NCBI RefSeq assembly: GCF_002941025.1
Contig: NZ_PTJS01000001.1
Location: 8,393,765 to 8,457,764, forward strand
Reading direction: 5' to 3'
Length of the DNA stretch: 64,000 bases
Source: Streptomyces sp. QL37
Lineage (GTDB): Bacteria; Actinomycetota; Actinomycetes; Streptomycetales; Streptomycetaceae
The notes beneath the pieces are model-generated. The model was not told the DNA's origin, did not search any database, and was given only the letters and a program-made list of their open reading frames with translations. This document shows, piece after piece, positions 8,503 through 17,319 of the stretch; position 1 is the stretch's first letter; each line of letters opens with the position of its first letter. The position numbers and the translations under genes were made by a program.

Positions 8503-8779
8503 GACCCACCTCCCGACCGGGCCCGGCAGCAGCCGCGCGCCCGTCATCTCCATTGTTTCCCACCGGAGCTCGCGGCGCTCCGGGAGCAAGGGCGGGTGAC
8601 CGTCGGTGACTGCGGATGCGGAATGGGTGAGGCGGGGCGACCATCATCTGCAAGGGATCGGACGCGTGCTGTCAGCTTCGCACGGCCGCCCGTGACGCCA
8701 GGCGGGTCCCGCCGGCGCGATCGGACTTCGTCGGCGCGGGGCCCACGGGCTCCCGGCCGCCCTGTGGAGAGGAACTGCC

Positions 8780-9034
8780 GTGCTGATGGCCAATCCCGCA
8801 ACGCTGCGGAATCTCGTCAAGCGCTACGAGACACTGCGAAGCTCCCATGCGCGGCTGGGCACTTCCGAGAGCAGCCGTCGACTCGAGGACGTGTCCTACA
8901 CCCTCTGCGTCACCACCGGAACCAGGACCGTGCCGGACGCCCTGGCTGCCGCGGCGGCCCAATTGCGCGCGGTTCCGGCGGCGGGATCGCTGGGCCCTGC
9001 GAAGGGCGCTGCCGAGGTGCAGCTGACCGCCTGA
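8780..9034 (+). CDS. DUF5133 domain protein
   Basis: An 84-residue protein, GTG start at 8780 (or ATG at 8786), with GAGAGGAAC just upstream as ribosome site. The segments MLMANPATLRNLVKRYE and SRRLEDVSYTLCVTTGTR are characteristic of DUF5133, a small Streptomyces-typical family often near regulators. The function is unknown. A strong hairpin follows at 9056. Confidence 0.8.
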   Translation: MLMANPATLRNLVKRYETLRSSHARLGTSESSRRLEDVSYTLCVTTGTRTVPDALAAAAAQLRAVPAAGSLGPAKGAAEVQLTA

Positions 9035-9055
9035 CTCCGCGCAGTGCCCACAGGG

Positions 9056-9084
9056 ATGACGCCGGTTCTCGGAACCGGCGTCAT
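9056..9084 (+). terminator. Stem-loop terminator after the DUF5133 gene
   Basis: A perfect 13-base stem, ATGACGCCGGTTC pairing with its reverse complement across a TCG loop, lies 22 bases after the stop codon. No long T-run follows, which is usual in Streptomyces. Confidence 0.8.
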
Positions 9085-9213
9085 TCGCTTGTCGTGCGGT
9101 CCCAAGGGCGCGGAACCGCACGACACGCCGAATGGGCGGACGGTGCCGTCGAACGGGTGATACCCGCCGGTCGGACAACATGACTGTCAGCAGAGGCGGC
9201 TAGGCATGCAAGC

Positions 9214-10077
9214 ATGAGATTTGAGCCCCGCCGAAACAAGACCGTTTCCCCGCGCACCCGTCGGCTCCGCGTCACCGGCGGCGCCCTGTGCGCCGCTGCT
9301 CTTGCCGCCACTCTCGTGACCGGCTGTGGTCAGGACAGCGGCGACGAGACCGCCGCGGCGACTTCCGAGGCCGCGAAGGTCCTTCCGAATCAGACGACCA
9401 GCCCTTCCGGGAGCGTTTCGGGCAGTCCCTCCGAGACGGCCCAGTTGACCAAGGACCAGGCCGAGCGCAAGGAACTGATGTCGACCGTCAAGGTCACTTT
9501 CGACAAGGCCGCCACGACGGCCGTCGGTGAGGTGTCCGGTGGCAAGCTGACCGATCTGGACCTCGAGGGCCTCGATGACGAGGACGACGACGACGCGACC
9601 GGCAGCCCGAGCCCGACCGGCAGTCCGACCGGTGGCACCAGCCCGAGTCCCGAGGGCAGCGCCAGCCCGAGCGGGACCGGCAGCCCGAGCGGGACCGGCA
9701 GTCCGAGCCCGAGCGGCAGCTCCACCAGCCCCAAGTGGGTCGCGGAGGTCGTGGAGGAGGACGGTACCGCCCACAACGTGACCATCGACGCGGTGTCCGG
9801 AGCCGTCATCGATTCCGCGCCCGATGCCGACCAGAGCGCCTCCGACAAGCAGGAGCTGGCGGACCAGCTCTCCAAGGCGACGCAGACGCCCCAGCAGGCC
9901 GCCAAGGTCGCCACGGACAAGAAGCCCGGCAAGGTCAGCTCGATCGCGCTCGACGAGAACGACAGCAATGTTCTGGTCTGGCAGGTCGACGTGGTCTCCA
10001 AGGACTGGAAGAAGACCACCTTCGACGTGGACGCGGCCAAGGGCACGATCACGGACGAGCAGGTCGACAACGACTGA
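9214..10077 (+). CDS. PepSY-domain lipoprotein with Gly-Ser-Pro linker
   Basis: A 287-residue predicted lipoprotein: a basic N-terminus, a hydrophobic stretch, and the lipobox LVTGC with Cys38 as lipidated residue. Two PepSY-like units follow. The first (about 70-185) has a break filled by an acidic run (DEDDDD) and a repetitive Gly-Ser-Pro tract encoded at about 9600-9735. The second (about 205-287) contains VLVWQVDVVSKDW and DAAKGTITDEQ. PepSY domains are often peptidase-inhibiting or extracellular sensing modules. It probably sits on the outer membrane face. A terminator follows at 10096. Confidence 0.8.
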   Translation: MRFEPRRNKTVSPRTRRLRVTGGALCAAALAATLVTGCGQDSGDETAAATSEAAKVLPNQTTSPSGSVSGSPSETAQLTKDQAERKELMSTVKVTFDKAATTAVGEVSGGKLTDLDLEGLDDEDDDDATGSPSPTGSPTGGTSPSPEGSASPSGTGSPSGTGSPSPSGSSTSPKWVAEVVEEDGTAHNVTIDAVSGAVIDSAPDADQSASDKQELADQLSKATQTPQQAAKVATDKKPGKVSSIALDENDSNVLVWQVDVVSKDWKKTTFDVDAAKGTITDEQVDND

Positions 10078-10095
10078 TCACGGCACCGACGGACT

Positions 10096-10132
10096 CATCG
10101 GTGGCGCACCGCATCGCGGTGTGCCACCGATG
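10096..10132 (+). terminator. Stem-loop terminator after the PepSY lipoprotein
   Basis: CATCGGTGGCGCACCGC (10096-10112) pairs with 10116-10132 across a 3-base loop with one G-T wobble. It begins 18 bases after the stop codon. Confidence 0.8.
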
Positions 10133-10200
10133 TGCGTTCCCCGGGCCGTCGCCCGGCCTGGTCCCTCGCCTGGGGGAGCGCACCCCCGGCCCCCCACGGC

Positions 10201-11643
10201 TCAGGGCGCGATCCCCACGTTCCCGAGGCGGCTCCACCTCCTCTCCTGAGCGCTCGTCATGGCCGGCCAGTGTGTGGCCCCCGGACGAGGGTTCACCCGT
10301 GAGGCATAGGAGGCGGGACGATGGTCCGGCCGGAAGAAGCACCCGGTCCCGTACTCGGCGTCGAACGCGAGGCAGGAGGACGCGACGGACGACGGAGTCG
10401 GCTTACGGCCCGTCCGTACCCACCCGGACAACGCCGAGACCGCGGTGGCGTACTCCGCCGCGCTGAGACCGCTGTGCTCGCCCTCCTGGGTGAAGGTCTG
10501 CACGAGGTGACGGGCGCGGTGAGCGCCCTCCAGACTGTCGCGGTACGCCGCTTCGTGCTCGACGAAGGCGGTGGGGTCGTCGATGGCGTGCATGGTCAGC
10601 ACCGGGACGGACACCGCCCCGGTCGGATCACTGTCGTACGACAGGTCACGCCGCGCGGAGGCATCGGCGGAGAACCGCTCGACCCCGGCGTTCAGGGCCG
10701 CGTCGTCGTGCGAGCCGCTGTAGCGCACGTGCTGGTTGCCGAAGGGGCTGCGCAGACCGAGCCGCCGGATGATGTCGCGGAAGGTGAAGGTCGCGAAGGA
10801 GAGGTGCGACTCGAGGGCCCGTTCAGGGATCTTCGTGACCGCGAGGATGTCGTCCAGGTTCCGCCGCTGGAGCGGCGTCCGGTCCGCGGGGTGTGAGGCG
10901 TAGCCCGTGCATTCCTGGAGCCTGGCCCGCAGGCCCCCCCCGGTCATGGCCGAATCCTCGCGGAGACCCATCCACAGGGGGTACGACGGCTCGGACGGGC
11001 GTGGGTGGTTCCGGCAGTAGTACTGGTAGACGACGCGGAGGTCCACCCGGTAGTCGTAGCCGCGGGAGCCGCCCGCGAGGACGCCGTTCGTGAGCAGCGC
11101 GCCGTCGTAGGGCGAGCCGGCGCCGCCGTACATCTCGATGGTCCTGGCGGCCACGTTCCCGCCCCAGGACTGCCCGTGGATCAGCGTGGTGTCCGGGCGC
11201 CCGAACCTCTTTGTGAACAGCCGGCGCAGATTCTCCGTGTCCGCGGCCGCCATCCTCGTCCCGTATCCGCCGCGACGGTAGGCCGAACCCGCCCAGGCGT
11301 AGCCCTCGTCGACCATGACCGACCAGCGCTCCAGGTCGTCGCCGCTGCGCTGCGGGTCCGACTCCTCGCCCAGGTCGGGTCCGCCGTGGGCATGCATGAC
11401 CAGGGTTCCGTTCCAGGTGTGGGGGATCGCGACGGAGTAGTGGGCGCCGTGGGAATCCTGGCCGGCGTAGCACGTGGCCTTCGCCGCCAGGCCCGCCGGG
11501 CAGGCGACCGTGCCGGGCGCCACGGCCGCGGCCGCGGGCCGGACCGGGCCGATGACGCCCGCGGCGAGAATCCCCGCGACACAGCCTGCCGTCACGGTGG
11601 ACAGCCTCCTGCGTGAACGCGGCTTCATGAGAAAGGCGAACAC
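10201..11643 (-). CDS. Secreted alpha/beta hydrolase
   Basis: A 480-residue exported protein. The signal peptide has a basic KPRSRRR region, a hydrophobic core (TAGCVAGILAAGVIG) and an Ala-rich cleavage region. The mature protein has the nucleophile elbow GQSWGGN (serine), an Asp region around LTMHAIDDPTAF and a late HSGL segment. It resembles secreted tannase- or feruloyl-esterase-like and large alpha/beta hydrolases, but the substrate is unknown. The GTG at 11643 is chosen because AGGAGG lies 7 bases upstream; ATG 11628 is an internal alternative. Four cysteines near both ends could form disulfides. Confidence 0.75.
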   Translation of the reverse strand: MFAFLMKPRSRRRLSTVTAGCVAGILAAGVIGPVRPAAAAVAPGTVACPAGLAAKATCYAGQDSHGAHYSVAIPHTWNGTLVMHAHGGPDLGEESDPQRSGDDLERWSVMVDEGYAWAGSAYRRGGYGTRMAAADTENLRRLFTKRFGRPDTTLIHGQSWGGNVAARTIEMYGGAGSPYDGALLTNGVLAGGSRGYDYRVDLRVVYQYYCRNHPRPSEPSYPLWMGLREDSAMTGGGLRARLQECTGYASHPADRTPLQRRNLDDILAVTKIPERALESHLSFATFTFRDIIRRLGLRSPFGNQHVRYSGSHDDAALNAGVERFSADASARRDLSYDSDPTGAVSVPVLTMHAIDDPTAFVEHEAAYRDSLEGAHRARHLVQTFTQEGEHSGLSAAEYATAVSALSGWVRTGRKPTPSSVASSCLAFDAEYGTGCFFRPDHRPASYASRVNPRPGATHWPAMTSAQERRWSRLGNVGIAP

Positions 11644-11804
11644 GGTACTGCCTCCTGGCCTCTCGCTCCGGTGCATGCCGGCCGATGCTAGCCACGCCCG
11701 GGACATCCGCCAGGGGTCCCGTGATTGCGTTCATATCGTTTTCCGGCGGACACCCGGGCGCGTACGTCAGTGCGAAACGGTGACCTCGGCCCTTCGCGCG
11801 CGTT

Positions 11805-12953
11805 GTGCAGGGCGTGCCCACATCTTTCTCCAGCTCGCCCGACGCCCCGGCCGCACCGGTGGCGAAGCCGAAGCCCTTCCTGCTGACGCCCCGCCAGGGA
11901 GAAGCCGCCCGTGCGCTCATGGCCTATGTGGGCTCGCTGCCGCTGAAGGGAGCCGATGCGCAGCTTCTCGCGGTCGTCATCTGCATCCGGGCGGCCCGGC
12001 GCGGCATCGGCAACCTCACCGGGCAGGACCTGCGTTCGCTGCGGCTCGCCGACCCCGAGGGCGCCGTGAATTCCTTCGCCGCTCTGGGCTGGCAGGGGCA
12101 GGAGGCCCTGCTCGGCGAGGACATGGTCACCCCTGTGGCCGTCACTGTGCCGGACCTCGTCGACCGCCCGGATCCCCGGCTGCCCTTCGGCAAGGTCATG
12201 CGGTCCAGGGTCTCGGGCTGGACGGCCCGGACCACGGCCGCCAAGCCGGTCAGGAAGACCTCGACCGCCGCGCGCCTCGCCGCACTGTTCCTCGCCGCCC
12301 ATGGCCCGGCCGACGAGTACGGCACGCTGCCGGCCCACCTGCCCGACGACTGCCGGGCCGCGCTGCCCGAGCTGCTCGCGAAGGGATTCCTGTGCGAGTT
12401 GGACGGTGAGCGGTATCTGCTCTCCGAAGCCGTCCGCCATCTGTCGGGAACGCGCCCTCCGTCCGATACCCCGCCCAGGACCCGGGACGAGCCGGAGGCG
12501 GAGCGGCTGAGCTGGGACGAGTGGAAGGACCGGGCGAGCGTGGCCCTGCGGCGGCATGTCGAAGCGGTTGAGCGCTGCCCCGAATGCTCCCTGACCACGG
12601 CCAGGGTCTCGGAGGCCTTCATGCGCACGGCGGTTCCCGCCCAGTTCGATGAGAAGGTGCGCGCGGCCTACGCCGCCTGGGAGGCCAAGTACCCCGGCCA
12701 GGGGCCCGCCGCCGCCGAGTTCGCGGCCGCCTTCCGTGCCGCGCACGGTCACGGGCCCTCCGTCAAGCAGCTCTGCATGGCGCTGGGCTGGGGGAAGATG
12801 TCACGGAACCTGCGCATCTTCGTCATCCGCCGGTTGATCGCCGACGGTTGGCTGACGAACACCGATCCGGTGCCGTGGACCCTGCGCCCGGGCAAGGCAG
12901 CCCAGCCCCGCACGTCAGGGGTGACGACTGCCTCGGGTGGACGTACGCGCTGA
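11805..12953 (+). CDS. Hypothetical protein with C-terminal helix-turn-helix-like region
   Basis: A 382-residue soluble protein (GTG start at 11805, with GTG 11814 as alternative). It has no obvious enzyme motif. The N-terminal third (PRQGEAARALMAYV, then AQLLAVVICIRAARRG) and the C-terminal PSVKQLCMALGWG plus IFVIRRLIADGWL look like helix-turn-helix or winged-helix units. A CPEC motif sits in the middle. A replication or transcription-related role is only a guess. It is divergent from the secreted hydrolase. Confidence 0.6.
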   Translation: MQGVPTSFSSSPDAPAAPVAKPKPFLLTPRQGEAARALMAYVGSLPLKGADAQLLAVVICIRAARRGIGNLTGQDLRSLRLADPEGAVNSFAALGWQGQEALLGEDMVTPVAVTVPDLVDRPDPRLPFGKVMRSRVSGWTARTTAAKPVRKTSTAARLAALFLAAHGPADEYGTLPAHLPDDCRAALPELLAKGFLCELDGERYLLSEAVRHLSGTRPPSDTPPRTRDEPEAERLSWDEWKDRASVALRRHVEAVERCPECSLTTARVSEAFMRTAVPAQFDEKVRAAYAAWEAKYPGQGPAAAEFAAAFRAAHGHGPSVKQLCMALGWGKMSRNLRIFVIRRLIADGWLTNTDPVPWTLRPGKAAQPRTSGVTTASGGRTR

Positions 12954-13067
12954 GGCGCCGTCCTTCGGCGCATGACCGGTGAACTCCCAGGGTTCAACGT
13001 GATTGTGATGGGCATGTCAGGCGTAGCGCGCGTGCCCCCACGTTCACGCGCCGACCGGGAGGACGCA

Positions 13068-13835
13068 GTGAGAAGCAGCGCACCGATCCGCAAGGCCGCA
13101 CTCGTGATGGCCAGTGCCGTCGCTCTGGTCATCACCTCCGCGAGCAGCGCGCTCGCCGCCCCGCCGGCCGCGCTGCCGGCGAACGCGGACGCGATGGAGC
13201 AGGCGTTCCAGCCCGCGTACGACTACGACACCGACGGGTGCTACCCCACACCGGCGATAGGCCCCGACGGAACGATCGCCCCCGGCCTCAACACCACCGG
13301 TGCGGTCAACGGAAGTTGCCGCGACGCCGTGGATCTGGACAACACCAACGGCTACGCCCGCTCCATGTGCAACAACGGATGGTGCGCCATCATGTACGGG
13401 CTCTACTTCGAGAAGGACCAGGCGGTGGCCGGCAGCGGGCTCGGCGGGCACCGGCACGACTGGGAGCACGTCGTGGTGTGGGTCCAGAACAACGAGGCCC
13501 GTTACGTATCCACCTCTGCCCACGGCGACTTCGACGTCCACGCCGCTGACCGGATCCGGTGGGACGGAACCCATCCCAAGATCGTCTATCACAAGGACGG
13601 TGTGAGCACCCACTGCTTCCGCCCCGCGAATTCGAACGACGAGCCGCCGGAGAACCACTACGGCGAATGGCGGTTCCCGGCTCTCGTCGGCTGGAACGGC
13701 TACCCGGCCGGCCTGCGGGACAAGCTGGTCCAGGCGGACTTCGGGAGCGCGGTCCTCGGCCTCAAGGACGGAAATTTCGCCGCCCACCTGCAGAAGGCCC
13801 TCCCGGCCGGCATCCCCTTCGACCCCGACGCCTGA
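13068..13835 (+). CDS. NLP/NPP1 family necrosis-inducing-like secreted protein
   Basis: A 255-residue secreted protein with a signal peptide (about 1-30, ending SSALA) and the family signature GHRHDWE at residues 127-133, which binds the metal needed for activity. NPP1/NLP proteins are small secreted proteins; plant-pathogen versions bind sphingolipids and kill dicot cells, while many saprophytic Streptomyces carry members of unknown use. The GTG at 13068 is preceded by GGGAGGAC. CNNGWC provides the conserved cysteine pair. Confidence 0.88.
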   Translation: MRSSAPIRKAALVMASAVALVITSASSALAAPPAALPANADAMEQAFQPAYDYDTDGCYPTPAIGPDGTIAPGLNTTGAVNGSCRDAVDLDNTNGYARSMCNNGWCAIMYGLYFEKDQAVAGSGLGGHRHDWEHVVVWVQNNEARYVSTSAHGDFDVHAADRIRWDGTHPKIVYHKDGVSTHCFRPANSNDEPPENHYGEWRFPALVGWNGYPAGLRDKLVQADFGSAVLGLKDGNFAAHLQKALPAGIPFDPDA

Positions 13836-13861
13836 CGTCGAGGAGCGGGCCACGTCGCGAG

Positions 13862-13882
13862 CCCGCCCCGGCGCGGGGCGGG
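13862..13882. terminator. Hairpin between the convergent NLP and VOC genes
   Basis: CCCGCCCCG pairs with CGGGGCGGG across a GCG loop. It lies between two convergent genes and can serve both. Confidence 0.7.
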
Positions 13883-13913
13883 TGGCGGCGGCGCGGCCCG
13901 CACCGGCGAAGTG

Positions 13914-14345
13914 TCAGCGGGCCGACAGCTCGGAGGGCGCCTCCTGGATCACCCATCCGTTGCCGTCCGGATCGGCGAAGGACATGAACGAGTTCCAGGT
14001 GTCACCCTTGCCCTCCTCCCAGCCCGTCGCGCCGACGTGCCGGATGGGGGAGACGTCCACGCCCCGGCCCACCAACTCCTCGCGCGCCGCCTCGATGTCC
14101 GTCACGCAGACCTGGAGTCCGTGCAGCGTGCCGGGAGCCATCACCTTCTCGCCGGGGAAGGCGGGCATCCCCTTGAGCATGGCGATCGAACACCGCGACC
14201 CCGGTGGCGTCATCTGGATGATGCGCATACCGGGGGCGACCTCGTCGTCCAGGTCCAGCGTGAAGCCCGCCTTCTCCGAGTAGAACGCTTTCGCCCGGTC
14301 CATGTCGGTGACGGGGATCGGGATGACCTCGAGTGTCCAGTTCAT
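13914..14345 (-). CDS. VOC (glyoxalase/bleomycin-resistance) family protein
   Basis: A 143-residue single VOC unit pair: the first beta-alpha-beta-beta-beta module starts at VIPIPVTDMDRAKAFYSEKAGF, the second at LHGLQVCVTDIEAAREEL and ends DPDGNGWVIQE. The family includes glyoxalases, extradiol dioxygenases and antibiotic-binding proteins; the residues seen do not single one out. No neighbour suggests a pathway. Confidence 0.85.
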   Translation of the reverse strand: MNWTLEVIPIPVTDMDRAKAFYSEKAGFTLDLDDEVAPGMRIIQMTPPGSRCSIAMLKGMPAFPGEKVMAPGTLHGLQVCVTDIEAAREELVGRGVDVSPIRHVGATGWEEGKGDTWNSFMSFADPDGNGWVIQEAPSELSAR

Positions 14346-14528
14346 GGAGCCTCCTCAGCAGAGCCGGTGCGCCTGGAGGTCCACCGTCACCCACGAGGGA
14401 GCCGCACCGCGCACCGAAACGCCAGCAAGGCGCGTACTTCGACCATTTACTCTGCCGGGGAGCCCGGTCCCGGCGCCGGCCCCCCGGCCTTCATGCGGCC
14501 CGGGCCCGCCCCGCCCGGACGAACGGCT

Positions 14529-14951
14529 TCAGGTCGCCGCCTGGGAGCTGTCCCGGAAGCCACCCCAGCCGTGCCAGCGGTCGATCGCGATCCAGGCGTT
14601 GACCCGAGCACGCTCACGGTCCGCGTACGGCTGGCCGAGGTACTGCTGGGACAGCCGGTCGATGCCGGCCAGACCCTCGTCGTCGCTCATCTCGACCACG
14701 CGCCCGATCAGGGTCACATGGGTGTACCAGTCGGAGTCGTCGAGCACCGTAAGAGTGACACGGGGATCCCGGCGTACGTGGTCGAGGCGCTTGCGGCCCT
14801 CGTCCATGTTGACCAGCACCCGGCCGTCCTCCCAGAGGTACCAGGTGGCCGTGGACACCGGCTGCCCGTCCGAGCGGAGGGTGGCGATCACGGCCGGGTT
14901 CGGCTTGCGCAGCATCGCCACCGCGGCCTCGGGAAGCGGAGGTTTCGACAT
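14529..14951 (-). CDS. Pyridoxamine-phosphate-oxidase-fold (F420/FMN-binding) protein
   Basis: A 140-residue split-barrel protein with PAVIATLRSDGQPVSTATWYLWEDGRVLVN and RRDPRVTLTVLD, the layout of PPOX-class F420-dependent or FMN-binding reductases. The start at 14951 has GAGGAGAG 5-12 bases upstream and an MSKPPLPEAAVAML beginning typical of the class. These proteins often reduce quinone-like or biliverdin-like substrates with F420H2, but the substrate here is unknown. Confidence 0.8.
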   Translation of the reverse strand: MSKPPLPEAAVAMLRKPNPAVIATLRSDGQPVSTATWYLWEDGRVLVNMDEGRKRLDHVRRDPRVTLTVLDDSDWYTHVTLIGRVVEMSDDEGLAGIDRLSQQYLGQPYADRERARVNAWIAIDRWHGWGGFRDSSQAAT

Positions 14952-15175
14952 GTTCTCTCCTCTGTCTCGTGCTGCCCTCCCTGTGACGGTGAACCACGCC
15001 GGATGATTCGGAGGGCGCGCTTCCACGCTGCCACACGAGGCGAGCGGCGGCCGGTTCCGCCCCCACGCCGCGCGTCCGCGCCGAGCAACCGAGGGGCTCC
15101 CGGGCCGCGGCCCGGCGACTGTCCAATGTGAGCGGCGCATGGGGGATTGTCGGTGGTGGCTGTGATGCTGGAGCC

Positions 15176-15442
15176 ATGGACGAACTGATGAGGCGTCGCG
15201 TCTACGGCGCCGACCACGACGACCCGGACCCGGGGCCGCGGCCCGGGCACGTCTACGTGGAGCTGGTGGGCGGACCGCTGGACGGGCTGCTCCTGGACGT
15301 GACCGGCTGGCCCGAGGAGCGCCTCGCCGTCGGGGCCGCGCTGGGCACCGAGCTCGGGAAGTTCGGTGCGGGAGGACGCGCCGTGTACGGGCCCGTGACC
15401 GGCGATCCGAGACGCTGGGCCTGGGAGGCGGACAGCCCCTGA
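15176..15442 (+). CDS. Small hypothetical protein
   Basis: An 88-residue acidic protein starting MDELMRRRVYGADHDDPDPG. The segment HVYVELVGGPLDGLLLDVTGW is of a type seen in small actinobacterial hypothetical proteins. There is no membrane segment or catalytic motif. The ATG at 15176 follows GGAG by 2 bases, so initiation may be weak. No function is proposed. Confidence 0.6.
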   Translation: MDELMRRRVYGADHDDPDPGPRPGHVYVELVGGPLDGLLLDVTGWPEERLAVGAALGTELGKFGAGGRAVYGPVTGDPRRWAWEADSP

Positions 15443-15470
15443 GCCGTCCGCCTCAGGCCGCACGGGCCCG

Positions 15471-17054
15471 TCACCGCGGTGCCGGGGCTCCTCCCGCGTG
15501 TGGCGCCGTGCCGAAGGGGAGGCCCGGACCGGGTCGGTCCGCGCAGTGCGTGTCCTGTGCGGGGCGGTGCCCGGTGGTGAGGAAACGGGTCACGGCGCTG
15601 TCGCCGCACTCGTTGCCGTTGCCCAGGTACATCCCGTGGCCGCCCCGGCCGACGGTGACCATCCTGGTGCGGTCGCCGAGCGCCGCACGCATCTTCAGCG
15701 CACCGGTGTAGGGGGTCGCCGGATCGCGCAGACTCTGCACCATCAGGACGTTCGACGGGCCCTCGTCGGTGATCCGGACGGGCTGCTCGGCCGGGGCGTC
15801 CTTCCAGAATGCGCAAGGGGTGATGTTGACGGGCATCCCGGCCGTCAGCGGATACCGGGCCCGGTCGGCGCCGACCTGCTCCGCGTACCCGGAAGCGGGG
15901 CCGGGCCAGCGTACGTCGTTGCAGATCACCGCGACCATGAGAGAGGCGTCCTCGTCCGGGATGACCTGGGCCAGGTCCGGTGGCAGGGTCGGCCGGCCCT
16001 CCGCATTCCGGGCCTCCTGGATCAGGCGGGCCATCGCCGGGAACGCGGCGTCGCCGTAGAGGGCGTTCTGGAGCGCCTGCCGCAGTCCGTTGCCGGTCAG
16101 CGGGACGCCCGGCGTCCCCGATTCGCGCGGAGCGCGGTCCAGCCGGCCGGCCAGCGCGAGGAACAGTGGTTCCACGTCCTCGGCGCGCTGAGCCAGCCGC
16201 AGCCCCTCCGCCTCACGGGCGGGATCGGCCGACCAGGCTGCGAAGTCCGCGAAGCGGTCGGCGGCACCCCGCGACATGTTCTCCAGCCAGCCATGTGCGA
16301 CCCGCGCGGGATCGGGGTCCCCCGTGCTGTCGAGGACCATACGGTCGACGCGACCGGGCTGGGTCTGCCTGTACACGGCGCCGACGTACGCCCCGTAGGA
16401 GGTGCCCCAGACCGTCAGCTTCCGCTCACCCAGGGCCTGCCGGAGGCGGTCGATGTCACGGGCCTCGTTCCTGGTCGTGAAGGACCGGAGCACCGCACCT
16501 CCGTTGGCGGCGCAGGACTCGGCGGTCCGGAGGGACCGTGCGGTGTTCTCCTCGATCCCGCCGCCCGGCGCGGGCCATGAACGCAGCGTCACCAGGCGGC
16601 GGTCCGCAGTAGGCATACCGCAGCGTGCTCTGACGCTGCCGCCCACTCCGCGCGGGTCGAGGGCGACGAGGTCGTACGCCCCGTCCAGAGCCTTCTGCAA
16701 CGCCGCGCCCTTCTGCGTCAGACGCTGTACCCCGGACGAGCCGGGCCCACCCGGGATGACCACCAGGGTGCCGCGCCGCTTCTCCGGCTGGTCGCTGCGC
16801 AGGCGGGTGACGGCGACGGGGACGGTACGCCCGTGGGGCCTCGAGTAGTCGAGTGGGACGGGCAGCGTCGCGCACTCCTGCCCGGCAGGTCCGGTGGTGC
16901 CGGCGGGCAGTTCGCACGGTTGCCAGTCGAGCCGCGGAACCGGCTCGGGCTCCGGGCCGGCCGCTCGGGCGACCCCTGGGGCGGTGGTCACCGTGGCCGC
17001 CACCGCTGTGGCACAGAGCGTCAGAAACAGTGTGTTGCGGGTCCAGTTCGTCAT
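15471..17054 (-). CDS. Secreted TAP-like alpha/beta hydrolase (S33-type peptidase)
   Basis: A 527-residue exported enzyme with a signal peptide (TLFLTLCATAVAATVTTAPGVARA) followed by the tripeptidyl-aminopeptidase pattern: LDYSRPHGRTVPVAVTRL, oxyanion VIPGGPGSSG, nucleophile elbow GTSYGAYVG, a late Asp region SLRDPATPYTGA and His in GRGGHGMYLGN. This architecture is common in Streptomyces mycelial tripeptidyl aminopeptidases, which remove tripeptides from extracellular proteins. The start at 17054 is where the signal peptide begins. Confidence 0.88.
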   Translation of the reverse strand: MTNWTRNTLFLTLCATAVAATVTTAPGVARAAGPEPEPVPRLDWQPCELPAGTTGPAGQECATLPVPLDYSRPHGRTVPVAVTRLRSDQPEKRRGTLVVIPGGPGSSGVQRLTQKGAALQKALDGAYDLVALDPRGVGGSVRARCGMPTADRRLVTLRSWPAPGGGIEENTARSLRTAESCAANGGAVLRSFTTRNEARDIDRLRQALGERKLTVWGTSYGAYVGAVYRQTQPGRVDRMVLDSTGDPDPARVAHGWLENMSRGAADRFADFAAWSADPAREAEGLRLAQRAEDVEPLFLALAGRLDRAPRESGTPGVPLTGNGLRQALQNALYGDAAFPAMARLIQEARNAEGRPTLPPDLAQVIPDEDASLMVAVICNDVRWPGPASGYAEQVGADRARYPLTAGMPVNITPCAFWKDAPAEQPVRITDEGPSNVLMVQSLRDPATPYTGALKMRAALGDRTRMVTVGRGGHGMYLGNGNECGDSAVTRFLTTGHRPAQDTHCADRPGPGLPFGTAPHAGGAPAPR

Positions 17055-17319
17055 GGGGGTAAGCGTGGCCGAGCCATGGGCGGCTGCCCATGCGGCAGGC
17101 AGGCGTTCCGAGGGTGGGGAAAGCCCCTCGGGCACCCTGCGGAACACGCCCGGGCCCGGAAACCGGCAGGACGCCGGCGGACGCGTAACCCCCCGCGTTC
17201 AGAGCGGCGTTGACGTCGGCGAGCCGGTGCGGGGGGACGGCGGAGTCGAGGAGCGGCGGACCGCCGGGCCGCCTCATGCGCCGGCCCGCCCGGCAAGGGG
17301 CGCGGTTATCATCGGAGCC

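Noticed and set aside
8206-8640. Plus-strand ATG with GAGGAG upstream, opposite the DUF6296-like gene
   Set aside because: The ribosome site is good but the product has no protein-like pattern, while the opposite strand has a family-like sequence with its own ribosome site.
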